Of a stretch of DNA of 64,000 bases, positions 24,717-33,074 are shown piece by piece. The position numbers and the translations under genes were made by a program. Within the stretch, counting starts at the first letter, position 1. The number at the start of each line of letters is the position of its first letter. Origin of the DNA: Methylobacillus flagellatus_A (GTDB taxonomy: Bacteria > Pseudomonadota > Gammaproteobacteria > Burkholderiales > Methylophilaceae); NCBI RefSeq assembly GCF_031344055.1, contig NZ_JADBEN010000003.1; one strand, given 5' to 3'. The notes beneath the pieces are model-generated. The model did no database searches and was not told the origin of the DNA. It saw only the letters and a program-made list of their open reading frames with translations.

Positions 24717-25361
24717 GGGCGAGCGCAGCGAAGCCAAGTTGCTGTTGCTTTTGACCTTGGGTTTGGGTTCCCCGTCTGGCTGCGCCGAGTAGCGCAGCTT
24801 TTAATGGATTAAGGACTGGCGTCTGTCTGAGCGTAGCGAGTTCAGCCAGTCCCCATTAAAAGCGAGCAACGCAGGTTGCCCGGAGCAAAGCTCCGGGACG
24901 CAGACAATCGGGTCGCCTTTCCTTTGGTTACTTTCCTTTGGCGAAGCAAAGGAAAGTGACTCGCCCGTCAGGGGCGAAACCCATCCTTACATGATGCGAG
25001 AGTAGTGATGAAGACGGAAAATCGTTGAGCTTGATGGGATTGGATTTGGGTTGTTGAAGGATCAATGGTCTTGACCACTGTTGCAGACCATTGATCCATT
25101 GCCTTTCGCTTGTCAGCGAGTCCCTTTATTTTGCTTCGCCAAAATAAAGGAACCAAACAAAAGGCGACCCCGGAGTCTGCGCCGGGAGCAAGCTCCCGGT
25201 GCCCTGTGTTGCTCAATCCGTCTGGGAGCTTGCTGAACTCGCTTCGCTCAGACAGACGCAAGCTCTTGATCCAGACAGATTTGCGCTACTCGGCGCAGCC
25301 AGACGGGGAACCCAAACCCAAGGTCAAAAGCAACAGCAACTTGGCTTCGCTGCGCTCGCCC
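24717..25361. repeat. Long nested palindromic repeat, copy 1
   Basis: A 645-bp non-coding element. Its first 79 bp (24717-24795) and last 79 bp (25283-25361) are perfect inverted copies. Inside are a second inverted pair (GCGTCTGTCTGAGCG... with GCTGAACTCGCTTCG...) and hairpins at 24879-24897, 24930-24957 and 25123-25150. A second copy lies at 42656-43280. It fills the gap between the convergent lytic transglycosylase and pseudopilin genes. Open frames inside it (for example 24968-25261) are by-products of the repeat. No transposase is present. Confidence 0.92.
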
Positions 25362-25371
25362 TAATTCTTTT

Positions 25372-26097
25372 CTATCGCAAACACTGCCGATAACTATTAA
25401 ACGCCGCTCCCAGGCAACTCTGGCAAGCCGGCGAAGTCAGCAAACCGCAACCGCTATGACAGGCCAGGTTGGCCGCATCAAGCGCGGCCCCGCAATTGGC
25501 ATATTTCTCCGGGTTCCCGCCACTGCCATTGCCTGCTGCCACAGGCGAGCTGGCAGGAGCAGCCGCCGATGCGGAAGCCGATGGCATTTCGGCATTGACC
25601 GGGCTGCGGGCATTGGCATTGCCGCCGCCATTGTCGGCCCCCTGCTTGGCGGAGAATTCCCAGTCCTGGTAACTCTCCGCCCCAGAGAAGGCCTGCTGCG
25701 CTTCGTCAAACCCATCCTGCTTGAACGGCCGGGCATTGGAGCGGCTGTAGACGCCGACGATGCGCTCCTGCTCCTTGACCAGGCCCCAGTCCTTGCTGGC
25801 AGTCATCGGGTCGATATAAATCCTGCGCAAATGGTGTTGCGGCTTGGGACCGCGCTTGTCGAGCAGCAGGTCGTCAAGCCTTGCCGGATATTGCTTGACC
25901 GGGCTGGGAGTCTCTCGGTAATAACGCGTGATCGCGGCCTGTATCTGCCCGCCGGCGAACAGCAACTCCTTTTCCTTCTCGCGCTGCGATGCGGTATGCC
26001 AGGCTTCGCTAAGCGCCGCGAGGCCGATGCCGCTCACCGCGATCATCATGAGCAGGCCGATATAGGTGAAGCCGCGCTGTACGCTACCACTCGGCAT
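25372..26097 (-). CDS. Pseudopilin-like protein with a Cys-rich C terminus
   Basis: 241 residues, last gene of the secretion operon. A type IV prepilin-like start, MPSGSVQRGFTYIGLLMMIAVSGIGL, has Gly-Phe at the cleavage point and the hydrophobic helix, but Tyr-Ile replaces the usual Thr-Leu-x-Glu, so the +5 glutamate is missing. The middle (about 30-130) resembles other T2SS pseudopilin-like proteins (QIQAAITRYYRETPSPVKQYP). A low-complexity Ser/Ala/Asn linker leads to a 43-residue end with six cysteines (YANCGAALDAANLACHSGC, then PACQSC). Lack of Glu5 is typical of minor tip pseudopilins. Its start overlaps the preceding gene by 14 bp. Confidence 0.82.
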   Translation of the reverse strand: MPSGSVQRGFTYIGLLMMIAVSGIGLAALSEAWHTASQREKEKELLFAGGQIQAAITRYYRETPSPVKQYPARLDDLLLDKRGPKPQHHLRRIYIDPMTASKDWGLVKEQERIVGVYSRSNARPFKQDGFDEAQQAFSGAESYQDWEFSAKQGADNGGGNANARSPVNAEMPSASASAAAPASSPVAAGNGSGGNPEKYANCGAALDAANLACHSGCGLLTSPACQSCLGAAFNSYRQCLR

Positions 26098-26464
26098 AGA
26101 GGGTGCCATCCGATGCCTGCCCTTCCGCGCCGCTATGCAGGTCGTACAGTTCGCCCGGCATTTCTTCCTCCGGGGCCACCAGCTGCCAGGTTTCACTGCT
26201 TTCTGTGATCGGGTCGATGGGGATTGCACGGATATATTTGCGCTCGGCAAGCTCTTCGAGCGAATCGGGATAGCGCGCGTTATCCGCATGAAACTTGTCG
26301 ATCGCGTCGCGCACTACTACCAGGGTCTGCTTCAACGCGGACTCCTTGGCGCGCTCAATGCCGTTGAAATACTTGGGTGCCGCGACCGTCAGCAACAGCA
26401 TGAGAATGGCCATCACCACCAGCAGCTCGACCAGAGTGAATCCCCGCTTATGCTTAAATGGCAT
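26084..26464 (-). CDS. Type II secretion GspG-like pseudopilin
   Basis: 126 residues. The prepilin signal (MPFKHKRGFTLVELLVVMAI) has the peptidase site Gly/Phe and Glu at +5, followed by the hydrophobic helix. A small globular domain has the GspG-like pattern (ALKQTLVVVRDAIDKFHAD, then YPDSLEELAERKYIRAIPIDPIT). It would be processed by a prepilin peptidase, which is not in this window, and assembled into the periplasmic pseudopilus. ATG at 26464 overlaps the previous stop (TGATG); in-frame GTGs at 26467 and 26470 are less likely. Confidence 0.88.
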   Translation of the reverse strand: MPFKHKRGFTLVELLVVMAILMLLLTVAAPKYFNGIERAKESALKQTLVVVRDAIDKFHADNARYPDSLEELAERKYIRAIPIDPITESSETWQLVAPEEEMPGELYDLHSGAEGQASDGTLYAEW

Positions 26465-26940
26465 CACCACTCCCGGTAGGCAATGCCGTTGAGGCCGGTG
26501 CCGGTGCTGAGCGAATACACGTCGAACACGTCCACGCCCGCCTGCGGCGCATCGGGCGGGCTGGCGTAGCTGCGCTTGCCCCAGGTATCCTGCGCGGGCA
26601 CGTCTTTTTCCGGGAACATCGGGTCGCGCGGCAAACGGCGCAGGAAGCGGATGAGGCGCTTCTTTTCGCTGCTGGCGTCCGGCACGCCATTGGCAAGCAC
26701 TTCCAGGTTGGGCGGATAGCCGGAGGCATCCGCATTGACGATGATTTTGCCGTCTTCCACCGCTTTCTTGTAGGCGTCGATCGCGCTGCGGATATCACGC
26801 AAGGCCTGCCGCAATTCGGCCTCCTGCTGGCGTTTCACGCTCCACTGCCCAAGCGGGATCAACGCGCTGGCGAGTATGCTGACGATGGTCAGCGTCACCA
26901 CCAGTTCGATCAAGGTAAACCCGGCCTGGCGCGGCATCAT
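26464..26940 (-). CDS. Type II secretion/pilus pseudopilin
   Basis: 158 residues beginning MMPRQAGFTLIELVVTLTIV, a standard class III prepilin signal with Glu5. The globular part has QEAELRQALRDIRSAIDAYKKAVEDG and ends RDPMFPEKDVPAQDTWGKR... DVYSLSTGTGLNGIAYREW, like GspG-type pseudopilins of this operon type. The start is 1 bp after the secretin stop; an upstream extension of the frame to 27096 lies inside the secretin gene and is ignored. Third of four pseudopilin-like genes in the operon. Confidence 0.88.
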   Translation of the reverse strand: MMPRQAGFTLIELVVTLTIVSILASALIPLGQWSVKRQQEAELRQALRDIRSAIDAYKKAVEDGKIIVNADASGYPPNLEVLANGVPDASSEKKRLIRFLRRLPRDPMFPEKDVPAQDTWGKRSYASPPDAPQAGVDVFDVYSLSTGTGLNGIAYREW

Positions 26941-26941
26941 G

Positions 26942-28897
26942 CTACTGCGCCGGCTGTGGCGCAGCCTTGGGCACCACGACTTCAGGCGTGACCAGGGGCA
27001 CCACTGGCTTCGGTTGCGTGGACATGAAGTTATCCTGCGCCGGCTGGCTTTCTTCGGCCTGAGCCGGAGCTGGTTCCGGCTCAGGCTCGGGAGCAACGGG
27101 CTCGGCAGGGCGCAAGCGCTGCATCATCATTTCCCGCGGGCTCATATTGCCGGCAGCCCCGGTGCCCGGCACGTTGATCTGCGGATGGTCGCTGATGCCG
27201 TTCTCCGTACCGGACCAGTATTCCATCACTTCGGATTCAGGGCGGCTGATGTTGTTGACCACGCGCGGCGTGATCGCGAGCACGATCTCGGTCTTCTTGC
27301 GGTTATCGATCTGGTTGGAAAACAAGCGCCCCAGCAAGGGGATGTCGCCCAGCCCGGGCAGGCGGCTGGTGTTCTTGCGTTCCTCGTCATTGATCAGGCC
27401 TGCCAGTATTTGCGTCTCACCGTTCCGCAGCCTCAACAGGGTGCTCGCGTTGCGGGTGCCGATCTGGTACACCACGCCGCCGCCTTGCAATGTCGTGGAG
27501 GTGCCTAGCGAAGAGACTTCCAGCGCAATCTTGATATTGACGAAATCGTCCAGAGTAATGCGCGGTTCGGCTTCCAGCTTGAGGCCGACATCCAGGTACT
27601 GCACGGTCTGGGAAGAGCCCACCCCGGCCGTCGCCACGGTGGTGATCACCGGCACCTTGTCGCCCACCAGCACCTGCGCCTTGTCGTTGTTGCGCACGCG
27701 GATGCGCGGGTTGGCGAGGATATTGATATCGCCCGTCGTCTTTTTGAAATTCAGGCTGGGGTTGGCGTCAAACAGGTAGGTGCTCGAATTGTTGCTCCTC
27801 ATCGCCTCGATCGAGAGACCGGCGGAGGCGGTCAATGAGGTCGGGTATTCTATGCCCAGCTCCTGCAGGCGCTCGCGCGTCACCTCCATCACCTCTATCT
27901 CCAGCATCACTTCCGGGTCGGCCAGGTCGTTCGCCGCCACTAGCTTCTCGGCGATGCGCACCACTTCCGGCGTATCGCGGATCACGATCATGTTGAGCCG
28001 CTCGTCGGTATGGATATCCTTGGTCTTGAGCATGGTCTTCACCATGGCGGACACATCCTTGGCCTTGGCATTGGTGAGGTAGAAATTGCGGATCACCAGG
28101 TCCTGGTAATCCTTGAGCTTGGCGGCGGTGTTGGGAAATACCAGCGCGGTGTTCTCGGACAGCACCTTTTTCTGCAAGCCGTTGGTTGCCAGCACCATCT
28201 CGATCGCCTCGTCGATCGGCGACTTCTTGATGAATACCGTGGCCTTGGTCTCGGGCTTGATGTCCTTGTCGAGGATGAAATTGATGCCCGTGGCACGCGA
28301 CAAGGCCTCGAACACCATCTTGATATTGGCATCGCGCAATTCCAGGCTCACCGGCTTATTGAAGGCAGGCTTCAGCTTTGGCGGCTCCATGCGCACATGG
28401 GCGCGCTGCTGGCGGATCTCCCGCTGCAAACGCAGGGCATCCTCATGCTGGGGCACTTCCAGCAGCACCTGGTGCAGGATGTCACGCGCGGCGTCGATCT
28501 CGCCCTTTTCCAGCAACTGGCGTGCGTGCTGCACCTGCTCCGCATGCTTGCGCGTGCTCTCGATGAGCAATTGCCCGGATTGCGCCCTGGGATTGTCGGG
28601 CTCTATCGCCAACACGCGGCGGAACAACTCCCCCGCATCCGCCATGCGCCTGTCGCGCAATGCCGCCTCGGCTTCGGTCAGCAGTTGGTTGACGCCCTGC
28701 TCGGTCGCCACACGCACGCGCTGCAGCTCTTTTACGCCTTCAGGCTTTTTCTCGCGTTCCGCCTGCGTGTTGGTGATTTTCTCCTCGGGCGTATCTCCTG
28801 GGAATCCAGGCTTGGGCCAGGGCGCCAATGCGCATGAAGACAACACCAGCACTACATTGACAAGGCCAGTGACGCGCCATGCATAACTCGACAACAT
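26942..28897 (-). CDS. Outer-membrane secretin (GspD/PilQ/MshL-like lipoprotein)
   Basis: 651 residues. A lipoprotein signal (VVLVLSSCALAP, Cys22), a TPR-like helical region (about 50-150), a secretin/TonB short N-terminal domain (about 165-240, PVSLELRDANIKMVFEALSRATGIN), an N1-type domain (about 255-330, LTNAKAKDVSAMVKTML), and the secretin core (about 400-570, IRVRNNDKAQVLVGDKVP... ETQILAGLINDEER). A Pro/Glu-rich tail follows. Secretins form the outer-membrane channel of type II secretion and type IV pili. TPR plus secretin in one chain resembles MshL-type or XcpQ-variant secretins rather than classical GspD. It begins directly after the PilP/GspC-like gene, with GGGGAA upstream. Confidence 0.93.
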   Translation of the reverse strand: MLSSYAWRVTGLVNVVLVLSSCALAPWPKPGFPGDTPEEKITNTQAEREKKPEGVKELQRVRVATEQGVNQLLTEAEAALRDRRMADAGELFRRVLAIEPDNPRAQSGQLLIESTRKHAEQVQHARQLLEKGEIDAARDILHQVLLEVPQHEDALRLQREIRQQRAHVRMEPPKLKPAFNKPVSLELRDANIKMVFEALSRATGINFILDKDIKPETKATVFIKKSPIDEAIEMVLATNGLQKKVLSENTALVFPNTAAKLKDYQDLVIRNFYLTNAKAKDVSAMVKTMLKTKDIHTDERLNMIVIRDTPEVVRIAEKLVAANDLADPEVMLEIEVMEVTRERLQELGIEYPTSLTASAGLSIEAMRSNNSSTYLFDANPSLNFKKTTGDINILANPRIRVRNNDKAQVLVGDKVPVITTVATAGVGSSQTVQYLDVGLKLEAEPRITLDDFVNIKIALEVSSLGTSTTLQGGGVVYQIGTRNASTLLRLRNGETQILAGLINDEERKNTSRLPGLGDIPLLGRLFSNQIDNRKKTEIVLAITPRVVNNISRPESEVMEYWSGTENGISDHPQINVPGTGAAGNMSPREMMMQRLRPAEPVAPEPEPEPAPAQAEESQPAQDNFMSTQPKPVVPLVTPEVVVPKAAPQPAQ

Positions 28898-29497
28898 TTA
28901 AAGATTCCCCTGTAAATCATCCGGATCGCCCGGCAAATGGCTGGCAGGATTGGCGGCCGGCGCCAGTTTGCTCTTCTTGAGCAGCGTCTTCGGCAGATTG
29001 AGCGGCAAATAGGTCAGGTAGAGGTTCTGGTCGTCCTCCTTGTCCAGGCGCCAGGCACGGTCGATATTGCCGCCGACGCTGACGGAATAGAGCTGGCTGG
29101 CGCTCGCCAGCAGAATGACGGTGCCTTGCGGCCCGTCCTCGAGCTTGCCGATATAGGCAAATCCCGGCTGCGGCACCGTTGGCGGCGGCGGGGCCAGCTC
29201 GGCTGCCGTCTTGGGCGGCGGCACATACCAGCGCTGGGGCCTGAACAAATCCGCCCGCGCCTGTCCGGCTCCCGCCGCGACGGAACGCCCTTGCAGCAAG
29301 CCCCAGTCAAGGTAATGCTGCCGGGTTTCGATATGTCGGCTGACAGGAGACTGCGCTGATGGCGCAGCCTGGGAGCGCGCGGGCCGGGCAGTTGGCAACA
29401 ATCCGGCATCTTCTTCATCCTCCATGCTGAACACCAGGGCCAGGGTCGCCAGCAAGCCCAGCGTCAGCAATCCATGCCGCTTGAATTGCAGCTTCAT
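28898..29497 (-). CDS. PilP/GspC-like inner-membrane clamp protein
   Basis: 199 residues: an N-terminal membrane helix (about 9-24, GLLTLGLLATLALVFSM), a Pro/Ala-rich periplasmic linker, and a small beta domain (about 110-175, GFAYIGKLEDGPQGTVILLASASQLYSVSVGG... YLTYLPLN). This matches the homology region of GspC and PilP, which links the inner-membrane platform to the secretin. It overlaps the PilO-like gene by 4 bp (ATGA) and lies directly before the secretin, as expected for the part that contacts it. Confidence 0.75.
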   Translation of the reverse strand: MKLQFKRHGLLTLGLLATLALVFSMEDEEDAGLLPTARPARSQAAPSAQSPVSRHIETRQHYLDWGLLQGRSVAAGAGQARADLFRPQRWYVPPPKTAAELAPPPPTVPQPGFAYIGKLEDGPQGTVILLASASQLYSVSVGGNIDRAWRLDKEDDQNLYLTYLPLNLPKTLLKKSKLAPAANPASHLPGDPDDLQGNL

Positions 29498-30090
29498 GCA
29501 GCACGCTTCCTGATGAAGAACACCAGGCGCAGGCGCGTCTTGACCTCATTCTCCATCGCCTCGCCGCGCTCGAAACCAAGCTCGGCCAATGCCACGTTCG
29601 GCAAGGCGTCCAATATGTCGAGCACCAACGCCTTCACCGACTGGTAGCTGCCATGCACCGGCACGTTGGCCTCGAAGCGCCGCACGCTGCCCTGCTTTTT
29701 CTCCGAAAGTGAATACTCGCCCTTGACCACGTGCAGGCCATGGCCTTCCGCAAGGCGGAACAACACGCCCAGCTCGTCCGGCAATTGCTGGATGCCGGAA
29801 AAGCGCGCGTCAAACTCGGCCAACTCCTGAGCCAATGCCTGTTCTGGCGAACTCACGGGCTGGCGCTGCGGCTGGGGATGCAAGCGCAACGCCGCCTCCT
29901 GCGCTTGCAATTGCTGCTGGAGTTGCGCAACTTCGGCTTGCAATGGCACCAGCCACACCGCCACCAGGCAAACCGTCGCCGCCAGCAGCGCGGCCAAGGC
30001 CATCCCGGGCCAGCCCAGCCGGTACTGCACGCGGCGCATGGCCCATCGCAGCCACTTGAAGTCCACAGACGCGGCCATCCCAAGCTGCAT
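29494..30090 (-). CDS. PilO/GspM-like inner-membrane protein
   Basis: 198 residues: cytoplasmic N terminus, one membrane helix (about 30-50, GMALAALLAATVCLVAVWLVPL), a coiled coil (EVAQLQQQLQAQEAALRL) and a ferredoxin-like periplasmic domain (FRLAEGHGLHVVKGEYSLSE... FEANVPVHGSYQSVKALVLDIL). This is the layout of PilO and GspM, which dimerise with PilN in the assembly platform. Start chosen at 30090, overlapping the previous stop by one base. Identified by architecture and by its place in the operon. Confidence 0.75.
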   Translation of the reverse strand: MQLGMAASVDFKWLRWAMRRVQYRLGWPGMALAALLAATVCLVAVWLVPLQAEVAQLQQQLQAQEAALRLHPQPQRQPVSSPEQALAQELAEFDARFSGIQQLPDELGVLFRLAEGHGLHVVKGEYSLSEKKQGSVRRFEANVPVHGSYQSVKALVLDILDALPNVALAELGFERGEAMENEVKTRLRLVFFIRKRAA

Positions 30091-30629
30091 CACACAGCCC
30101 CCCACCTGGCCGTGATGCCGAAACGGATGAAATGCGCCATGCCTTCGCCTTCCGGCTTTTCCATCATTTCATGCTCGTCGAGCACGACGTCATGCATTTC
30201 CGGCACGCCTTCCAGCCGTTGCAGATAAGCGAGCAGGGAGGCGACATCCTTGGCTTCTCCCTTGAGCTTCAGCTTGCCCTTGGCAGCGTCAGGACGTATC
30301 GCCAGCAAGGCGATTTCCGGCTGGGCCACCTGCTCCAGCCGGTTCAGCAAGGCAGGCCATGGCCTGCCCAGCTCGTCCAGTATGCCGTTGGCTTCCTTGA
30401 TTTCTGCTTTTTGCACGGCTGACAATGCCTGTGGCTGGATTGCAGCTACCTGCACCGGCTTGCGTGCCTCCTGTATTTGCTGCAGCTTCTGCTCGATATC
30501 CATGCGCTCGGCGCGCATGTTCATCAGCTGCCAGCCACATAGCAAGACCACAACCGCAGCAACGGTCAGGCCCGCCTGGTAACGGGAGCCCTGGCCCGCT
30601 GGAGCCACATGGTTGAGCTCCAGCCTCAT
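30090..30629 (-). CDS. PilN-like inner-membrane protein
   Basis: 179 residues: a short N terminus (MRLELNHVAP), one membrane helix (about 17-36, QAGLTVAAVVVLLCGWQLM), a coiled coil (RAERMDIEQKLQQIQEARK) and a small periplasmic alpha/beta domain (ALLNRLEQVAQPEIALLAIRPD... LAYLQRLEGVPEMHDVVL). PilN-family proteins normally bind PilM through their N-terminal tail; here that tail is short. ATG at 30629 overlaps the PilM-like stop (ATGA). The frame continues upstream to 31100, but that part is a shadow of the PilM-like gene. Confidence 0.75.
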   Translation of the reverse strand: MRLELNHVAPAGQGSRYQAGLTVAAVVVLLCGWQLMNMRAERMDIEQKLQQIQEARKPVQVAAIQPQALSAVQKAEIKEANGILDELGRPWPALLNRLEQVAQPEIALLAIRPDAAKGKLKLKGEAKDVASLLAYLQRLEGVPEMHDVVLDEHEMMEKPEGEGMAHFIRFGITARWGAV

Positions 30630-31414
30630 GCGATGCCTCCGGCCATGGACCAATCCGCCCGCCAGGGCGTCATGCGGAGCTGCACATCCCCTTGTACAAG
30701 CTCGCATAATTGCACCGGCGTGCTTTCCGGCAACGCCAGCTGCAGGCGCAGCCTGCGCAAGCCTGCGTCCAGCGTCGCCTGCCAGTCGGCAAGCACGGGT
30801 TGCAGCTGCACGGCAGACCAGCTGCGGTTTTGCCAGGCCAGCAGGCATAGCCGCTCGGGTTCGCGCAGCACGAAAATACCGTTTTGCCCGGCCTTGGCAA
30901 AACGGTTGAAGGCATGCGCCAACACAGGTTGCACGCTGGTCAATTGCCCCTTTTCCGCTTTGACATGCTGCGCCAGGGCATCCAGCCAATCCTGGTCCAC
31001 CGCGCTGGCAAGCCCGTTTCCGCCCAGCGCGGCCAGGCTGAGCTGGATACTCCATTGCGCGACGACATCCCCATGCACCCGCTGGAAAGCATGGCGGCAC
31101 AATAGCGTCAGCTCTTCCCCATTGGCTGCCCCGTCCGGGTTGGGGACGATGGCGTAGCGCATGAAGGCATTCGACAGCACCAGTTCGACCCTTGCCCCTG
31201 CGGCGCGGGCCTCATGCATCACTTGCGGCAATGCCGCGAGCAATGGCTGCAAATCCTTGCCATGGTGTTCAACATGCATCACCCCTTGATCCAGCATTTT
31301 GGGTTTTAGCCCGCCGCGTTGGCGGGACCAGGCAATATGCCGAGGCTGAATGTGAATGACCACTCTGGACCGCCACCAGCCTGGCAACAGGAACTCACGC
31401 CACGAAAGTGACAC
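30626..31414 (-). CDS. PilM-like actin-fold protein of the secretion platform
   Basis: 262 residues without a membrane helix. The layout recalls the cytoplasmic actin-like PilM or the cytoplasmic half of GspL: VVIHIQPRHIAWSRQRGG near the N terminus, then RVELVLSNAFMRYAIVPNP and later VQPVLAHAFNRFAKAGQNGIFVLREPERLCLLAWQ. Homology is distant, and it is shorter than typical PilM (about 350). The start is a GTG at 31414 inside the end of the ATPase gene, with GGAGGAGA upstream, so translation is coupled. PilN-, PilO- and PilP-like genes follow at once, which supports the call. Confidence 0.65.
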   Translation of the reverse strand: MSLSWREFLLPGWWRSRVVIHIQPRHIAWSRQRGGLKPKMLDQGVMHVEHHGKDLQPLLAALPQVMHEARAAGARVELVLSNAFMRYAIVPNPDGAANGEELTLLCRHAFQRVHGDVVAQWSIQLSLAALGGNGLASAVDQDWLDALAQHVKAEKGQLTSVQPVLAHAFNRFAKAGQNGIFVLREPERLCLLAWQNRSWSAVQLQPVLADWQATLDAGLRRLRLQLALPESTPVQLCELVQGDVQLRMTPWRADWSMAGGIA

Positions 31415-33074
31415 GGTTGATCTCCTCCAGTGTGGTCTCGCCGCGCGCGACGGCTTCCAGCGCCGCCTCGCGCAGGCTCTTCATGCCACGCGCACGGCCG
31501 GCCTCCTTGAGCTTGCGCAGCGGTTCGCGCGCAATGATCATCTCGCGCAGCTCGTCGTCCAGCGCCAGCAATTCGGCAACCGCCTTGCGCCCCTTGTAGC
31601 CGCTGCCCCGGCAGTGCCCGCAGCCCTTGCCTTGGCGCAATTGGTAATGGGCTATCTGCTCGCGCGTGATCCTGGATTGCAACAGCAGCTCATCGCTGGC
31701 CTCCACCGTTTCTGCGCAATGCGGGCACACCAGGCGCACCAGGCGTTGCGCCATCACGCCGTTCAGCGCCGCCACCAGGCTGTAGGCCTCGACGTTCATA
31801 TGCAGGAAACGGCTGATGACGTCGAAGACATTGTTCGCGTGCAGAGTGGTGAACACCAAATGCCCGGTCAGTGCCGACTGCACCGCGATCTGCGCCGTCT
31901 CAGGGTCGCGGATCTCGCCCACCATGATCTTGTCCGGGTCGTGGCGCAGGATGGAGCGCAAGCCGCGCGCGAAGGTGAGCCCCTTCTTCTCGTTGACGGG
32001 AATCTGCAATACGCCGGGCAACTGGTATTCCACCGGGTCTTCGATGGTGATGATCTTGTCGTGCCCGTGGTTGACCTCGCTGATAGCCGCATACAGCGAA
32101 GTGGTCTTGCCGGAGCCGGTCGGCCCGGTCACCAGCACCATGCCGTAAGGCTCGCGCACCAGCCGGCGGAAATCCTCGATGATGTAGTCGTCAAAGCCCA
32201 GTTGCTTGAGCGACAGCCCCTTGGCCTGGTCGGAGAGGGATTTCCTATCCAGCACCCGCAGCACGGCATCCTCGCCATAAATGCTCGGCATGATGGACAC
32301 GCGGAAATCCACGTCGCGCCCCTGCATCATCACCTTGAAGCGGCCGTCCTGCGGCACGCGGCGCTCGGCGATGTCGAGCTCGGCAAGAATCTTCACGCGC
32401 GACACGGCCTGCTCGGCCATGTCCGCGCCCTGCATGCTGCCGACATGGGACAGGACGCCGTCGATGCGGTACTTGATCACCAGGCCGGCCGCCACGCTTT
32501 CCATATGGATATCGCTCACCCCGGCCTTCAAGGCGTCGTACAACGTGGAATTCACCATGCGGATCACCGGGCTGCTGTCGGCATTGATGCTCTGCAGGCT
32601 CAGGTGCTCCACATCCTCCCTGTTCGCCTCATTGACCTCGCCCACGGCGACCAGGTTGCCATCCATGGCGCGCAGGTCTTCCTCATGCCGGCTCAGGTAA
32701 GCCTGGATATCGCGGAAATGCGCCAGCCCTGTGTTGAAGTTCTCCGCTATCCATTCCGCGGCCCAGTCCAGCACGGCCTGGTCGAATGGGTCGGAAAGCA
32801 CGAGCCAGAGCGTGCCGTTCTCACGCAAGGGCAGGCACTGCAGGCGGCTGGCCATGGTAAAGCTCATGACCTCGAATGCGGGCTGCATGGCATGCAGGGC
32901 TTCCATGCTGAAAAGCCGCAATTGCACAGCCACGGCCAGGGCTTCCGCATATGCCTGGTCGTCCAGGGCGGACAAGCCCTGCAGCATGTCCATCATGCTG
33001 CGGTTGTTGCTCATCGCCAGGCTGCGGGCCTCGGCCATGCGCGCCTGGCTGAACATGGCGTTCGCCGCGCTCAT
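31395..33074 (-). CDS. Type II secretion/pilus assembly ATPase (GspE/PilB family)
   Basis: 559 residues. N-terminal domain of the GspE/PilB N-region type (about 1-150), then the ATPase core: SDIHMES, Walker A GPTGSGKTTSLYAA, Asp box ITIEDPVEYQLPG, Walker B DPDKIMVGEIRDPETA, and TGHLVFTTLHANN. A tetracysteine zinc site follows (CPHCAETVEAS... CGHCRGSGY). It powers pseudopilus assembly from the cytoplasmic side of the inner membrane. ATG at 33074 overlaps the GspF stop (ATGA); the longer frame to 33518 lies inside the gspF gene. Confidence 0.95.
   Translation of the reverse strand: MSAANAMFSQARMAEARSLAMSNNRSMMDMLQGLSALDDQAYAEALAVAVQLRLFSMEALHAMQPAFEVMSFTMASRLQCLPLRENGTLWLVLSDPFDQAVLDWAAEWIAENFNTGLAHFRDIQAYLSRHEEDLRAMDGNLVAVGEVNEANREDVEHLSLQSINADSSPVIRMVNSTLYDALKAGVSDIHMESVAAGLVIKYRIDGVLSHVGSMQGADMAEQAVSRVKILAELDIAERRVPQDGRFKVMMQGRDVDFRVSIMPSIYGEDAVLRVLDRKSLSDQAKGLSLKQLGFDDYIIEDFRRLVREPYGMVLVTGPTGSGKTTSLYAAISEVNHGHDKIITIEDPVEYQLPGVLQIPVNEKKGLTFARGLRSILRHDPDKIMVGEIRDPETAQIAVQSALTGHLVFTTLHANNVFDVISRFLHMNVEAYSLVAALNGVMAQRLVRLVCPHCAETVEASDELLLQSRITREQIAHYQLRQGKGCGHCRGSGYKGRKAVAELLALDDELREMIIAREPLRKLKEAGRARGMKSLREAALEAVARGETTLEEINRVTFVA

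Noticed and set aside
24968..25261. A 97-residue open frame inside repeat copy 1, and similar frames at 25110-25393 and 42728-43414
   Set aside because: They lie inside the palindromic repeat, exist on both strands because of its symmetry, have no ribosome site and no known domain. They change with the hairpin covariation rather than as codons do.
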